From the NCBI RefSeq assembly GCF_036417845.1, contig NC_089980.1:63982501-64046500 (forward strand): a stretch of 64,000 nucleotides of DNA. Reading direction: 5' to 3'. Origin of the DNA: Apteryx mantelli (Eukaryota; Chordata; Aves; Apterygiformes; Apterygidae). The notes below the pieces were generated by a model. It did not search any database and was not told the DNA's origin. It saw only the letters and a list, made by a program, of their open reading frames with translations. Below are positions 39,325-48,699 of this stretch, one piece after another (the stretch's first letter is position 1; every line of letters starts with the position of its first letter). The position numbers and the translations under genes were made by a program.

Positions 39325-41879
39325 GAAACATTGATGAGCTAAAGTCTGAAAAAGCCAGTGCTTTCATTTTCTCTAAGTTATAGAACACACTTCTCACAAG
39401 CCAGATGACTAGCATGAAGCTTACCACAATACTCTCTGGAATGGATCCAATACATAAAGTATCTGAAGACATTCATATCCATTGGAGTTAATTTCTTTCT
39501 TCTATAGCCCTGCCTTTTCTTCTTCATTGGGAGATACTAAGTAATTCCTTGATCTATAACCAGGGATGTTATATTACAAAAAATACTTTGTGTATTTAAT
39601 GGTTTGGTAATTGAAGAGTGGACCAAAAAAAAGCTATTTCTTGGTCACGTACTTCAGACTGTGTCTATAGTCTCACAGTGGTGTAATTAAAACAAGATTG
39701 AGGTCTTAGTTTAGAAGCAGACACAAGGTATAGTGACGGAACACCATCTGCAACTTTTAATAACTATATTTAGAAAATGCTTTGAAAAACAAAAAGTAGA
39801 CCAAGTGCCAGGTGCTCCGTAAAATAGACAGAATGGATTTGTGGCATCATATATTTGAAATCAGAAACTTCTCCATGTTCTGCCTTACTGAAAGTACCAA
39901 TTCTGCCATCAAGTGTTCTACGAAAAGACAAATTACTTTCTAGGGCACAGAGAACTTAAGTGTCAAATTCATTTCTAAAATCAGAGTCTTGGACCCATGC
40001 AGATATAAACATCATGATCTCATCAATTTCTCAATCCAGACAGGAAAGCATCATCAGATAGCTGCTATCACATCATTAAAACTTTGAGAAGTCAGACAAT
40101 CCTGTCCTCATTAGTATCTCTTTAAACAAAAAGCTCTTGTCAAAAGAGTAACAGATTCTGAAGCTAACACAGATGACATATCGATGTACAATTCATGTTC
40201 AATATTATTTATAACTATACTTACAATTTATCCTTTCATTGTGGAAAATACAATTAATATTTTTCTTTCTCCCACTAACATGCTGTGTGGTATTCATCAA
40301 ATAACAATTTCACTGAGGTAAAATCAACCTTAGAGACACTATACATATTCCAGTCAGTTTATCCGTTGTTTTACTATTCACCATTACAAGTATTATTAAT
40401 ATCTAATTTAGAAGTTCATCTAGCTTCATAGGTCTTCTGTAAGTGTGTTTATTTTTAATTAACAGTACAAAGGAGAGGTGACATTGGAGTCCTGGTCTAT
40501 TTTGTAGTAATCCATTCATTAAAAATATGTAAGTGGAGTTATATGGGAAAAATTTTAATCTGATCACTGAGATTTTCTAAGTTTTCTGCATGAAGCTAAT
40601 CTTACAAATCTTTGCACAAGCTATCTGCATGCAATACATTGTTTAATGATCTCTAGCTCTTTTTGAAGGACTTCCTACAGATCCATCAGAGGACTGTTTT
40701 TCGAATGATCACTAATCAGAATTTTCTTTCCTTGTGACAATTTCCATTGAAACCCCAACAAAATATTGACACTGATAAACCATAAATAAGAATTAAAAAG
40801 AAGAGAATCTGGAGCAGCTCACAGATCTCATGACATAACAGGCTTCTTTCTTGCACATGACAGTATTAATTACCATGACTGCTAAACCCTGAGGCTCAAT
40901 TAAGGCTTGCAAAGTGCTTTGAAATTATTGATTGGAAGGCAGCAAGGAGCAACTAACAGTTACATATGATTTTATACTGTAAAAGTGACAGTAATTTACA
41001 TTGCAACCCACAAATTAATGTTTAAAATGAGTATTACTTTTCTATCATAATATAGTTTTAGGTTTTACTGAACAGGGGCTTGTTGAAGAGGAAGGCAGCC
41101 CCAACCCTGCAAATCATTGTTTTTTCTCATTCTAAACACTATTTGTCCCCCTGTTCAGAATGACATACACAATCATTGCTGTCAGGCAGCAAATGAAGTT
41201 TCTGTTCAACACTCTCCCTGACAGGGGAAAGACAAGGCAAAAGCATTTGGCAAAGGACAGTGAGATGCTGCTAACTCCTTTGAGGCAGCATTTGCCCTCT
41301 TCCCTATGCAGAGAAAGTGAACAAAGGAACATTTGCATGGAGGAAAGTATTTTCTGGAAAAGTACAGTAGCAAAGTGGAAAAAAAAGAAAAAATCCTTTC
41401 CACATTTGTAAAAGAGCACACACAGATTTTAGATCTTATGAATAAGAGTAAGGAACACCAGCATGTCATGTTCAGAAAAGACATTGATTGCAACACTCTG
41501 ATACAAATTACAGGGAATGGTGATGTAGATGTACACCTCCCTTCCAGGAAAAAAAAAAAAAAGACTGTGAAAAAGGTGACTTTTTTCTTTCCCTTTTATG
41601 TTTATCCTTGCTGGAATCATAGGAATTTAAATGGTTGAGGTAAAATGTAAATGCATATTTAGTCATTTATATATTTCAGTCTATTTTTTAAAAGATATCA
41701 GCTCATTCTGATCGTCAGTAATTTTAACACAATTTTTAAATACTCAGAAAATGTGTGGACATCTTTAATTTCTCTAGCATCTGCATCAATGAAGTCAAAC
41801 ACTTTTACAGGGACTCAGATTAAAAATACTCACATGCATTTTGTTACTCTGAATACTGAAGAAATTATTCAACAAAAGA
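39325..41879. other. Non-coding AT-rich DNA, no gene recognised
   Basis: No exon or element is recognised. Overlapping short frames near 41.1-41.6 kb run through poly-A stretches and are chance. The part at 40850-41050 (CTCAATTAAGGCTTGC, AAATTATTGATTGG) has the look of conserved non-coding sequence, but the evidence is weak. Confidence 0.55.
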
Positions 41880-42004
41880 AACAGTCACCAGGAAATTGTC
41901 CTGCCTCAAAAGAACTCAAATAATCCAGCAATAAACTGGGATGCTGAGTCTCTGTTTTCCTGAACCCTAATTTTGCCCTCACCTCTAAGCCAAGTTTTTA
42001 TTAT
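41880..42004 (-). repeat. Degenerate ~160-bp repeat, unit split by the provirus
   Basis: Contains AATAATCCAGCAATAAA followed by CCTGAACCCTAATTTTGCCC, matching the minus-orientation units found at 49.96-51.25 kb. The next minus-orientation core lies at about 48890. After subtracting the provirus, the distance between the two cores is close to 157 bp, so the provirus appears to have landed inside this array. Confidence 0.5.
42000..42004. repeat. Target-site duplication, left copy (ATTAT)
   Basis: ATTAT directly precedes the TG of the 5' LTR remnant and matches the ATTAT directly after the CA of the 3' LTR. A 5-bp duplication fits class III or class II retroviral integration. Confidence 0.85.
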
Positions 42005-42050
42005 TGACGGGCGAGTGAAGAGTTAACAGGACTGAAATGACAGCGTGACA
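42005..42050 (+). mobile_element. 5' LTR remnant, 46 bp
   Basis: The first 32 bp (42005-42036) are identical to the first 32 bp of the 3' LTR (48030-48061), and the next 14 bp (42037-42050) are identical to its last 14 bp (48758-48771). All 696 bp between them are missing. Both integration ends (TG...CA) and the adjoining target duplication are intact. TATA box, AATAAA and the whole R region are absent, so this LTR cannot act as promoter. Confidence 0.92.
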
Positions 42051-42055
42051 GTTTT

Positions 42056-42073
42056 TGGCATAGTCGGCAGGAT
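42056..42073 (+). other. Primer-binding site, tRNA-Ser type
   Basis: TGGCATAGTCGGCAGGAT begins 5 nt after the LTR end. Its complement ends ...CCTGCCGACTATGCCA. From memory, the 3' end of vertebrate tRNA-Ser(AGA) with CCA added differs from this at a single base. A serine tRNA is therefore the likely primer of minus-strand DNA synthesis, as reported for the class III family HERV-S. Confidence 0.75.
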
Positions 42074-42096
42074 AGGATAAGGATAGGATAAGGATA
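42070..42096 (+). repeat. Short tandem repeat in the leader
   Basis: GGATAGGATAA occurs twice in tandem, followed by GGATA, overlapping the end of the primer-binding site. It lies in the untranslated leader, where packaging signals are usually found, but no role can be shown. Confidence 0.8.
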
Positions 42097-42149
42097 CGGA
42101 CTTAGTGGACACATAAGCTGGGGTAACCGGATAGAAATATTTTTGAACT

Positions 42150-43596
42150 ATGTCGCTGCGTGAGTTATTGAGAAGGCACGGAAGCGGACCCTCAAGCCCT
42201 GGGATTGACTGGGCAAATGATAATTGGGAAAATGAAGCCTCTGTCGTGTGTAGGATAGAGGAAGTCAGAGGTAACCAAAGAGATGGGAAAGGAAAAGGCG
42301 GTATATGTGCCATCTTAGGGGCCTGTTTACTGGCGGCCCAACAAGCCAATCGGACCCATCAAAAAACTAAGGAACAGTTACAAGAAAAGGTGCAGGAGTG
42401 TGTAGATCTTGAAAGAAAATTGAAATTAGAGAAAGAGCTAAATCAGAAATTACAAAACAAGTTAGAACTCATCCTTTCAACAGCAAGGAAGCCCCCCACA
42501 GCAGCTCAGATTAGAAAAATGCTGGTGGAGGACCCGGACGATTGGGACGGGGATATATGGGGAAACAGCAGTAGTTCAGAGGACGATGGTGATTTGTACC
42601 CTCCAGAACCCTCACCTCTGGATGTGCGGCCAGTTGTAAAAACCGAAACCGCGACAGGACCCCATGGGGGTAATGCTAGAACCACAGTTAGAACTACCCC
42701 TTACTCGGGAGACGAGATGGGAAAACTGCAAGAGAAATACTGCAGGCAACCTACAGAAACAGAAACTGAGTATTTGTGGCGGGTATCCTTAACAGGAGGT
42801 GATCGCATAATACTAAGTGAAGAGGAGGCATCAGGATATTGGGGACCAGGAGTTTTCCTGACGGGTAGAGTTGGGAATCGCTCCCTCACCTCCCGAGTAG
42901 CCTACTGGGCAGGGGGACAAGACCCGAGGAACAGAGGAGATCCTTTGAGAATAGGTATAAATACCCATAGTGAGCTTACAGAAGCCATACAAAAGGCGGC
43001 TTGCGTACAGCAGATGTATGAAAGGGGAGCCTATGACATCCCCATGCAAGCCCCGGTAAGCCCAAACAGCCTAACACCTTTAATACGGGGATTGCCTACA
43101 GTGTTAAAGCTGAAGCTACAAGCAATACGAGATCGCATTGTAGCTGCAGAGGCACACAATCATAATAACCTCAATGCCCCCCCCCATGCCAATACCGACA
43201 TGGGCGGATACCTTGTTAGAAGTGCATCGAACTGCGCAAGAGATGGGGATGGATACCAAACCACGGGAAAAGCGCATTAGACAGGCTACTGCCTCATATG
43301 CCCCGAGGAGAGGACATTCCCCCCCCAGGCGGCACAACAAGGAGATGGGAACTAAACAAGAAGACAGGGAGAAACGAAATAGATTGTGGCGACATGCCCT
43401 GGCATTAGGTGTTCCACGATCCATGCTACATAATCAGAAAACAGAGGACATAGAACAGATAGTGAGCAAGCTGGAACAAGTGAAAAGGGTGACTCTGCCA
43501 TCCGCCCCACCCAGCTCACAAGACAGCAAACAAGAATCTAAGCCTAGTAACCCTTTCTCAGAGTTACAAGAAGAGTTGCATGATCTAAAAAACTAG
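42150..43596 (+). pseudogene. gag: Endogenous retroviral gag, one frameshift
   Basis: Encodes the structural polyprotein of the particle. The frame opens at the ATG at 42150, 99 nt after the LTR. Residues 68-108 form a strong charged coiled coil, followed by an acidic, proline-rich linker (128-160). A capsid-like domain spans about 186-330, with landmarks ETETEYLWRVSL (203-214), GYWGPGVF (229-236) and LTPLIRGLP (308-316), typical of ERV-L/HERV-S-like Gag. The first frame runs to a stop at 43278-43280, but protein-like sequence (TWADTLLEVHRTAQEMG) shifts to the next frame at a nine-C run (43177-43185) and continues to TAG at 43594. The C-terminus is basic and arginine-rich and has no CCHC knuckle. 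No matrix myristoylation glycine follows the start. Confidence 0.9.
43587..43593 (+). promoter_or_regulatory. -1 ribosomal frameshift slippery site
   Basis: A_AAA_AAC lies in the gag frame (codons CTA AAA AAC) directly before the gag TAG stop at 43594-43596. It fits the X_XXY_YYZ rule, and the pro-pol frame is the -1 frame relative to gag. This would yield a Gag-Pro-Pol fusion in the ancestral virus. In this copy the -1 frame meets TGA at 43629, twelve codons later. Confidence 0.75.
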
Positions 43597-44219
43597 GTAG
43601 CGCTGGTCGAAAATCAGGCCAACCGACCTGAGTACTATCAATAGCGCAGCGGCCTGAAAGTTTAGAACCCCGGATTGTGATTCCGGTAGGACCTAGAAAA
43701 CACAAAGTTTCTTTTTTAATTGATACTGGTGCACAGATAAGTGTTTTGGACAAACAGACAGCCAATAGGTTAAATATCAAACCATCTAGACGATCAATTT
43801 TTATAAAGGGAGTTACAGGAATTGCTGAATCTTGTCCTTTGGCAAAACTTTGTGCCTGGCTCCCGGGAGACAAACGTCTTACCAAATTTGAGGTAGTAAT
43901 AAACCCAAAGGGAAATGACAACATTTTAGGGTTTGATGTTTTACGAGGAAGAAACTGGATACTCCCAAACGGTACCCGGTGGAGCTTTGGAACAGCTAAC
44001 ATCAAGCTTTTGCAAACCTCCCCCGCGCTGCCGCCTAGCAAGATAACTAATGTTGAACAATACCCTTTAGCATCTGCTGCACGATCTGGGATAAGCAAAG
44101 TCATTAGAGACCTAGAAGAGCAAGGGATTATAGAACGCACCCACTCCCCCTATAACTCTCCGGTGTGGCCTGTCAAAAAACCAAATGGAGAATGGCGATT
44201 AACAGTAGATTATCACTGA
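43593..44219 (+). pseudogene. pro: Endogenous retroviral protease and start of reverse transcriptase
   Basis: This is the -1 frame entered from gag. After a TGA at 43629-43631 it is open from 43632 to a second TGA at 44217-44219. It encodes an aspartic protease with the active-site motif FLIDTGAQISVLD (DTGA) near 43710-43750, a flap-like FIKGVTG segment, and the conserved C-terminal ILGFDVL helix region near 43923-43943. Retroviral proteases act as dimers to mature Gag and Pol. From about 44085 the frame is already reverse transcriptase (ISKVIRDLEEQGIIERTHSP, then NSPVWPVKKPNGEWR). The stop at 44217 interrupts the next conserved block, and pol continues beyond it in the same frame. Confidence 0.9.
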
Positions 44220-46688
44220 TTGAATGCTAATACCGCTCCCCTCACGGCTGCAGTACCCAATATAGCAGAACTGGTGAGTCAGCTTAGGACTGCAGCCCAC
44301 CCCTGGATGGCCACACTAGACGTAAAAGATATGTTCTTCATGGTCCCGCTAATAAAAGAAGATAAAGACAAATTTGCTTTCACCTGGGAAGGCATTCAAT
44401 ATACCTTCACTCGGCTGCCCCAGGGATACAAACACTCCCCCACCATCGCTCATAACGCATTAGCAAAAGTCTTAGATTTGCTCGGTACAACCCCCGGAGT
44501 AAAAGTCTATCAATATATAGATGATATACTAATAGGGGGACCTGAAAAGGAGGCAGTGCGACAAGAAGCCCACTTAATTTGGGAAAAACTGACTGAGATA
44601 GGGCTAAAGATACCACAAGAGAAATGTCAAGGACCTGTCCAAACAGTGACCTTCCTAGGCGCCAAACGGATAGCAGGAGCAGAAGCAATCCCTGAAAAGG
44701 TGCTTGAGAATTTAGAAAAATCCAAAAACCCAACTTGTAAAAAGGAGTTGCAACAAATTATGGGTACGTTGGGATACTGGAGAAAGCATGTCCCAGGATT
44801 CTCGATAATCGCTAGACCTCTTTATAACCTTATGCGAAAGAATAGCAAATGGGAATGGGACAACACCCATGAACAAGCATTAATGCAAATAATGCAAGCA
44901 ATGAATCAGTATCAAAGACTAGGTCCCGTGCATCCCAGTAACCCTCTTGATGTAGAGTCGGGGTTTAGCACACATGCAACTTATTGTGCCATCTTCCAAT
45001 CACCAACAAGTGAACCTAAACGGCCAATTTTATTTGAATCCACTGCTTTCAAGGAAGCAGAACAAAGATATAGTGAATGGGAAAAGGGAATCTTAGCCAT
45101 GGTAAGGGCTGTGAAGGCCACCGAAAAAATAGCGACCCAACAGAAAGTAATCTTAAGGGGGCCCTTCCACATTTTAGATGCTGTGAAACAAGGAACACCA
45201 CCCCCTGAAGGTATAGCCCAGAGACAAACAGTTCGTAAATGGTATGCGTATCTATCAGGAGTCCAAGATAGCCTGGAAATAGAGGAGGGACCAGTAAAGA
45301 TAACCAAATACCAATTACCCCTAACTAGCCTTGTACCAGAAACAGTACCAAGCTACCCAAGATCTCCCATTGCAGTAGCTGAACCACTCACTGAAAGGTG
45401 TGACCTAAATGGGGTATGGTTCACCGATGTCTCTTCACATAGGATAGCCACGGGGTGGCAATACAAAGCAGTTGCCTTAGAAATAAGCACAGGCCGTACA
45501 ATAATAGAAGAAGGCGATGGCAGCGCCCAAGTAGGAGAACTCAAGGCTGTCCAACTTGCCATAAGAAATGGAGCAACAACAGTGTATACCGATTCATACG
45601 CAGTATTCAAGGGGGCCACAGACTGGATAGGATTCTGGGAATGTAATAAATGGCAAATAAATAGGTGGCCAGTATGGCAGCAGGCAGACTGGGAAGAGTT
45701 GTTGGAAGAAGGAAGGAAACGGTTTATTGCGATAGGGTGGGTGAAAGCCCACAGCTCAGACGGAAGTCTGGCAGCTAAATGGAACGGAATAGTTGACAAG
45801 TTGTCGAGGGTAAGAGGAGTAACAGTAAGCGAAGTAGAGTGGGACAGAATAGGAGAATGGCTACATATACAGCGAGGACATTCAGGGGAAAAGGATTTAG
45901 TAAAAGAAAGTATAGCTCGAGGTTGGCCCATAGATATAACAACTGCACGACGAATCATAACAGCCTGTCCTCAGTGCCAACTAAGATTAAAAAGGGATCA
46001 TCCAGAACAGCAAGCTCCACTACATATCAGTAATAAAAAACAATTATGGCAAACCTGGCAGATTGATTATATAGGGCCTCTTAAACCATCAAGTGGGAGA
46101 AAATATATATTAGTGGGAGTCGAGGTGGTCTCCTGTCTCCTCCGAGCGACAGCCGTCAGAACTGCGAATGGAGAAACTACCATTAAGGTATTACAAGAGT
46201 GGTTCAGTGTATTACCGGTACCAAAGGAAATACAAAGCGATAATGGGACTCACTTTACAGCCCGTGTAGCACAGGACTGGACAACACAAGAAGGGATTAG
46301 TTGGATGTTCCACACCCCCTACTATCCCCAAGCAAACGGGATGGTGGAAAGGGCCAATGGCTTACTTAAAAGATATGCTCAAGTAGAAAAAGCGAGTTGG
46401 GACCTACGCATTAACCATGCTGTGCATCTACTTAATAATCGATGGGGAACATTTGGTAGTCCCAGAACCCAGGCCTTTTGCCTTATCGATACGGGCATCG
46501 TTAAGGGTAATCCTGACATTGATCCTGCACGTGGTAAACCAGGACAGCCTGTGATGGTAAAACTACCACAAATTGGAGTAGTCCCGTTAACATTGTCTAA
46601 ACCCCGAGGACCCCTTGCATGGGAAGCACTTGATGTCACAGGAAAAAACCATCGAATCAGTTCTCGGTGGATAATTCCTGATTATTAA
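44220..46688 (+). pseudogene. pol: Endogenous retroviral pol: reverse transcriptase, RNase H, integrase
   Basis: An 822-codon open frame continuing the protease/RT frame after one TGA. Reverse transcriptase has motif A LDVKDMFF (33-40), motif B LPQGYKHSP (66-74), and motif C YIDD (99-102). RNase H keeps all four acidic residues, D403 (FTDVSS), E440, D458 (VYTDSY) and D526 (GIVDKLS). Integrase has the zinc-binding H549/H554 and C583/C586, and the catalytic triad D616, D674, E710 with 35 residues between the last two, followed by a C-terminal domain to residue 822. The integrase core (WQIDYIGPL, QSDNGTHF, GMVERANG) is closest in style to ERV-L/class III elements. There is no dUTPase. Every catalytic residue I can check is present, so the visible defects are the stop codons just upstream. 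Confidence 0.95.
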
Positions 46689-46732
46689 CCACTTATTCCG
46701 AGGCACCCTGCCTCAAGGAAAACCTAAATGTG

Positions 46733-46743
46733 TTCTCTTACAG
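46733..46743 (+). promoter_or_regulatory. Candidate env splice acceptor
   Basis: TTCTCTTACAG is a good polypyrimidine-AG acceptor six bases before the env ATG at 46750, where a subgenomic env message would be spliced. A matching donor candidate (CGTGAGT, splice before the GT at 42160) lies in the fourth codon of gag. Use of either site is inferred. Confidence 0.55.
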
Positions 46744-46749
46744 GATACC

Positions 46750-47979
46750 ATGTGGAGACTTGTGTTCCTACTCCAGACAGCCCTGGTGACAACATTGATC
46801 TCAAACCCATGGGGCAGCAATGTCAATATTTGGGAAAAGTTAGCTAGAGAAATACTAAATACCACTCACTTTTGTCTAGAAGGAGGAACTTCGGCGGCCC
46901 AAATTTACACCACTTGCACTATTGGGTTCCCTATACCCCTAGAGACAGTGCAAAACAAGGCAATACTAGCAAATTTCAAAGTAACTAATACGTTTAATCA
47001 GATGTCTTGATGGGGTTCCGCCACAACACAGTATAACAAAGCAATGATAGAAATTAAGGTGAAAGGAATGTTTCCTGCTGTTGAGTGTGCTATGATGGTA
47101 AATTGTACCAGCAAAAACCGACCGTGCCACAATTTTACGGAAGATGGGCCTCCTCTTAAATGTAATCAGACAACCAGTGTAACCTTTAACTATGCACATA
47201 TTGTGCTCCCTACAGGAATGTTTTGGCTATGCGGGGTAAAAGTTTACTCCTACATTCCAGCCAATGCTACTGGTGGCCCCTGTACCATAGGTCGCTTGAG
47301 CATCTATATGCCAAGCAAACAAGAGATAGAGGAAATAGCTGGGAATCAAACACGAAAGAGGAGGGAGGCCTCATCCCTCAACCCTGAATGTAATTCAGAA
47401 GTAATCTTATTCTCAACATCACAAATCTCAGCTGCAGCATTCCTTACACCTGGGGTGGGAGTTGCTATGAACTATCAAGCTATAAAAAAGATTGCGTGTT
47501 CTTTAGCTAAAACTATCAACACCACTTCTGCTGCCTTATCAGCAATGCTTAGAGATGTGCAAGCCTTGCGTGCCGGTGTATTAGAAAACAGAGCGGCAGT
47601 TGACTATCTTCTTTTACGACACAACCATGGATGCGAAGAATTCAAAGGCATGTGCTGCTTCAACCTGAGTGACCATTCGACCCTGATTGAAGGGGAGATC
47701 ACAAACCTTAAACACCTAGCTTTGGACATTAAACAGCATAATGATGACAGGTTTAATTGGCTGCAAAAATTGTTCCAAAATTTCGGACTGTCTGTATCAG
47801 CTTGGCTCTCGTCGGGCTTACAAACTGTCATAATAATTGTACTCATGATAATCATTATATGTATTGCTTTTGTCTGCTTGAAAGCTTTAATATTACGCAC
47901 AATCTTTGCTAAGGTAAATGCTTTAAACACAGGCTACTTGCCTTTGCAACAACAAGATCAAACCCATGATTGTCCTTGA
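46750..47979 (+). pseudogene. env: Endogenous retroviral envelope glycoprotein, one in-frame stop
   Basis: One continuous frame of 409 codons broken by a single TGA at 47008-47010 (codon 87). It starts with a hydrophobic signal-like segment (residues 4-17). The surface subunit is short, about 205 residues, with several N-glycosylation sequons, and ends in a furin-type RKRR at codons 202-205 (47353-47364). The transmembrane subunit has a hydrophobic, alanine/glycine-rich fusion peptide lying internally between two cysteines (codons 214 and 250), a heptad region, the CX6CC motif (codons 295-303), a membrane anchor (about codons 357-377) and a short tail. An internal, cysteine-flanked fusion peptide with CX6CC is the alpharetrovirus pattern. 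Env normally binds a receptor and fuses membranes; this copy is interrupted. Confidence 0.92.
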
Positions 47980-47980
47980 G

Positions 47981-47997
47981 GGGCAAGAAAGGGGGGG
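47981..47997 (+). other. Polypurine run near the 3' LTR
   Basis: GGGCAAGAAAGGGGGGG is purine except one C and follows the env stop directly. It is the natural candidate for the plus-strand primer. It lies 32 nt from the LTR start defined by the target duplication, instead of adjoining it. A second, poorer purine stretch (ACGGGGTGGA) lies immediately before the LTR. Confidence 0.6.
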
Positions 47998-48045
47998 TGT
48001 ACGGCTGTGACTCTGGTCACGGGGTGGACTGACGGGCGAGTGAAG

Positions 48046-48228
48046 AGTTAACAGGACTGAAGTTTGTCAACTGATATGCAGAAGAACTGAGAGCACCAGA
48101 GCTGACGTGCACAAAGCTGCTGAACAGAGGACTTAACAGGACTAAAGTCGTTTGCCAACCGATATGCGCAAGGACTGATGTGCGCAAGGCTGCGGAATGG
48201 CAGCGTTAACAAGACTGGAGAAGTGAAG
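48046..48228 (+). repeat. Imperfect direct repeats in U3
   Basis: AGTTAACAGGACTGAAGT at 48046, ACTTAACAGGACTAAAGT at 48131 and a partial CGTTAACAAGACTGGAG at 48204 begin three related units of about 85, 73 and 25 bp. Each full unit also contains CAACYGATATGC and a GACG/GATGTGC motif. Repeated U3 units often act as enhancers. Confidence 0.7.
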
Positions 48229-48396
48229 TCTGCCACCTGGAATCCGCACGGACCCCCGGGGAGGGGAGAAGCGATACGGAGGTGTTGTGGTCTTGCCTCG
48301 CCAGCAGGGTCCTCCCGAGCAGACAAACAGACAGTCCTGTGATTGCGAAACTTGCTAAAAGTCAGCAAAAGCAGTGTTTGCCCAGAGCCCCAGCCG

Positions 48397-48404
48397 TATA
48401 AAAA
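48397..48404 (+). promoter_or_regulatory. LTR TATA box
   Basis: TATAAAAA, preceded by a GC-rich block (CCCCAGCCG), in the expected place about 300 nt upstream of AATAAA. Confidence 0.8.
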
Positions 48405-48693
48405 GAGACTTGGGAGCTAGGAGAGTTTGAGCAGGGACGGGAACGTGACCTGACCATCCTCTCAGGCTGGACCGTGAGTATCCCCCCCCCCCCTTTTCCT
48501 GGGACGCTGGGTTAAGGTAACTCCTCGAGGTTGAGAGCCCTCTCACTAGGAGAGTGAACAAGAAAGCTTTCAAGCAGGGATAAGCAGTGCTTCCAATTAA
48601 TAGCGCAGTAATCAACAGTTTCAGGTTATCCTTTCTAAATTAGTAATCGCATTATTTTAATGGATGTTACTAATCCAAGAACTTGTGTGAGGA

Positions 48694-48699
48694 AATAAA
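48694..48699 (+). terminator. LTR polyadenylation signal
   Basis: AATAAA followed by a T-rich stretch. The T/GT-rich sequence at 48704-48740 would serve as the downstream element. Confidence 0.8.

Noticed and set aside
43544..44140. 198-codon minus-strand frame across gag/pro
   Set aside because: Antisense shadow of the retroviral protease frame.
45353..45958. 201-codon minus-strand frame across RNase H
   Set aside because: Antisense shadow of pol; no independent coding signal.
42150..47979. Env or Gag as a domesticated host gene
   Set aside because: Both carry disabling lesions in this copy and the 5' promoter is deleted, so the sequence gives no support for co-option.
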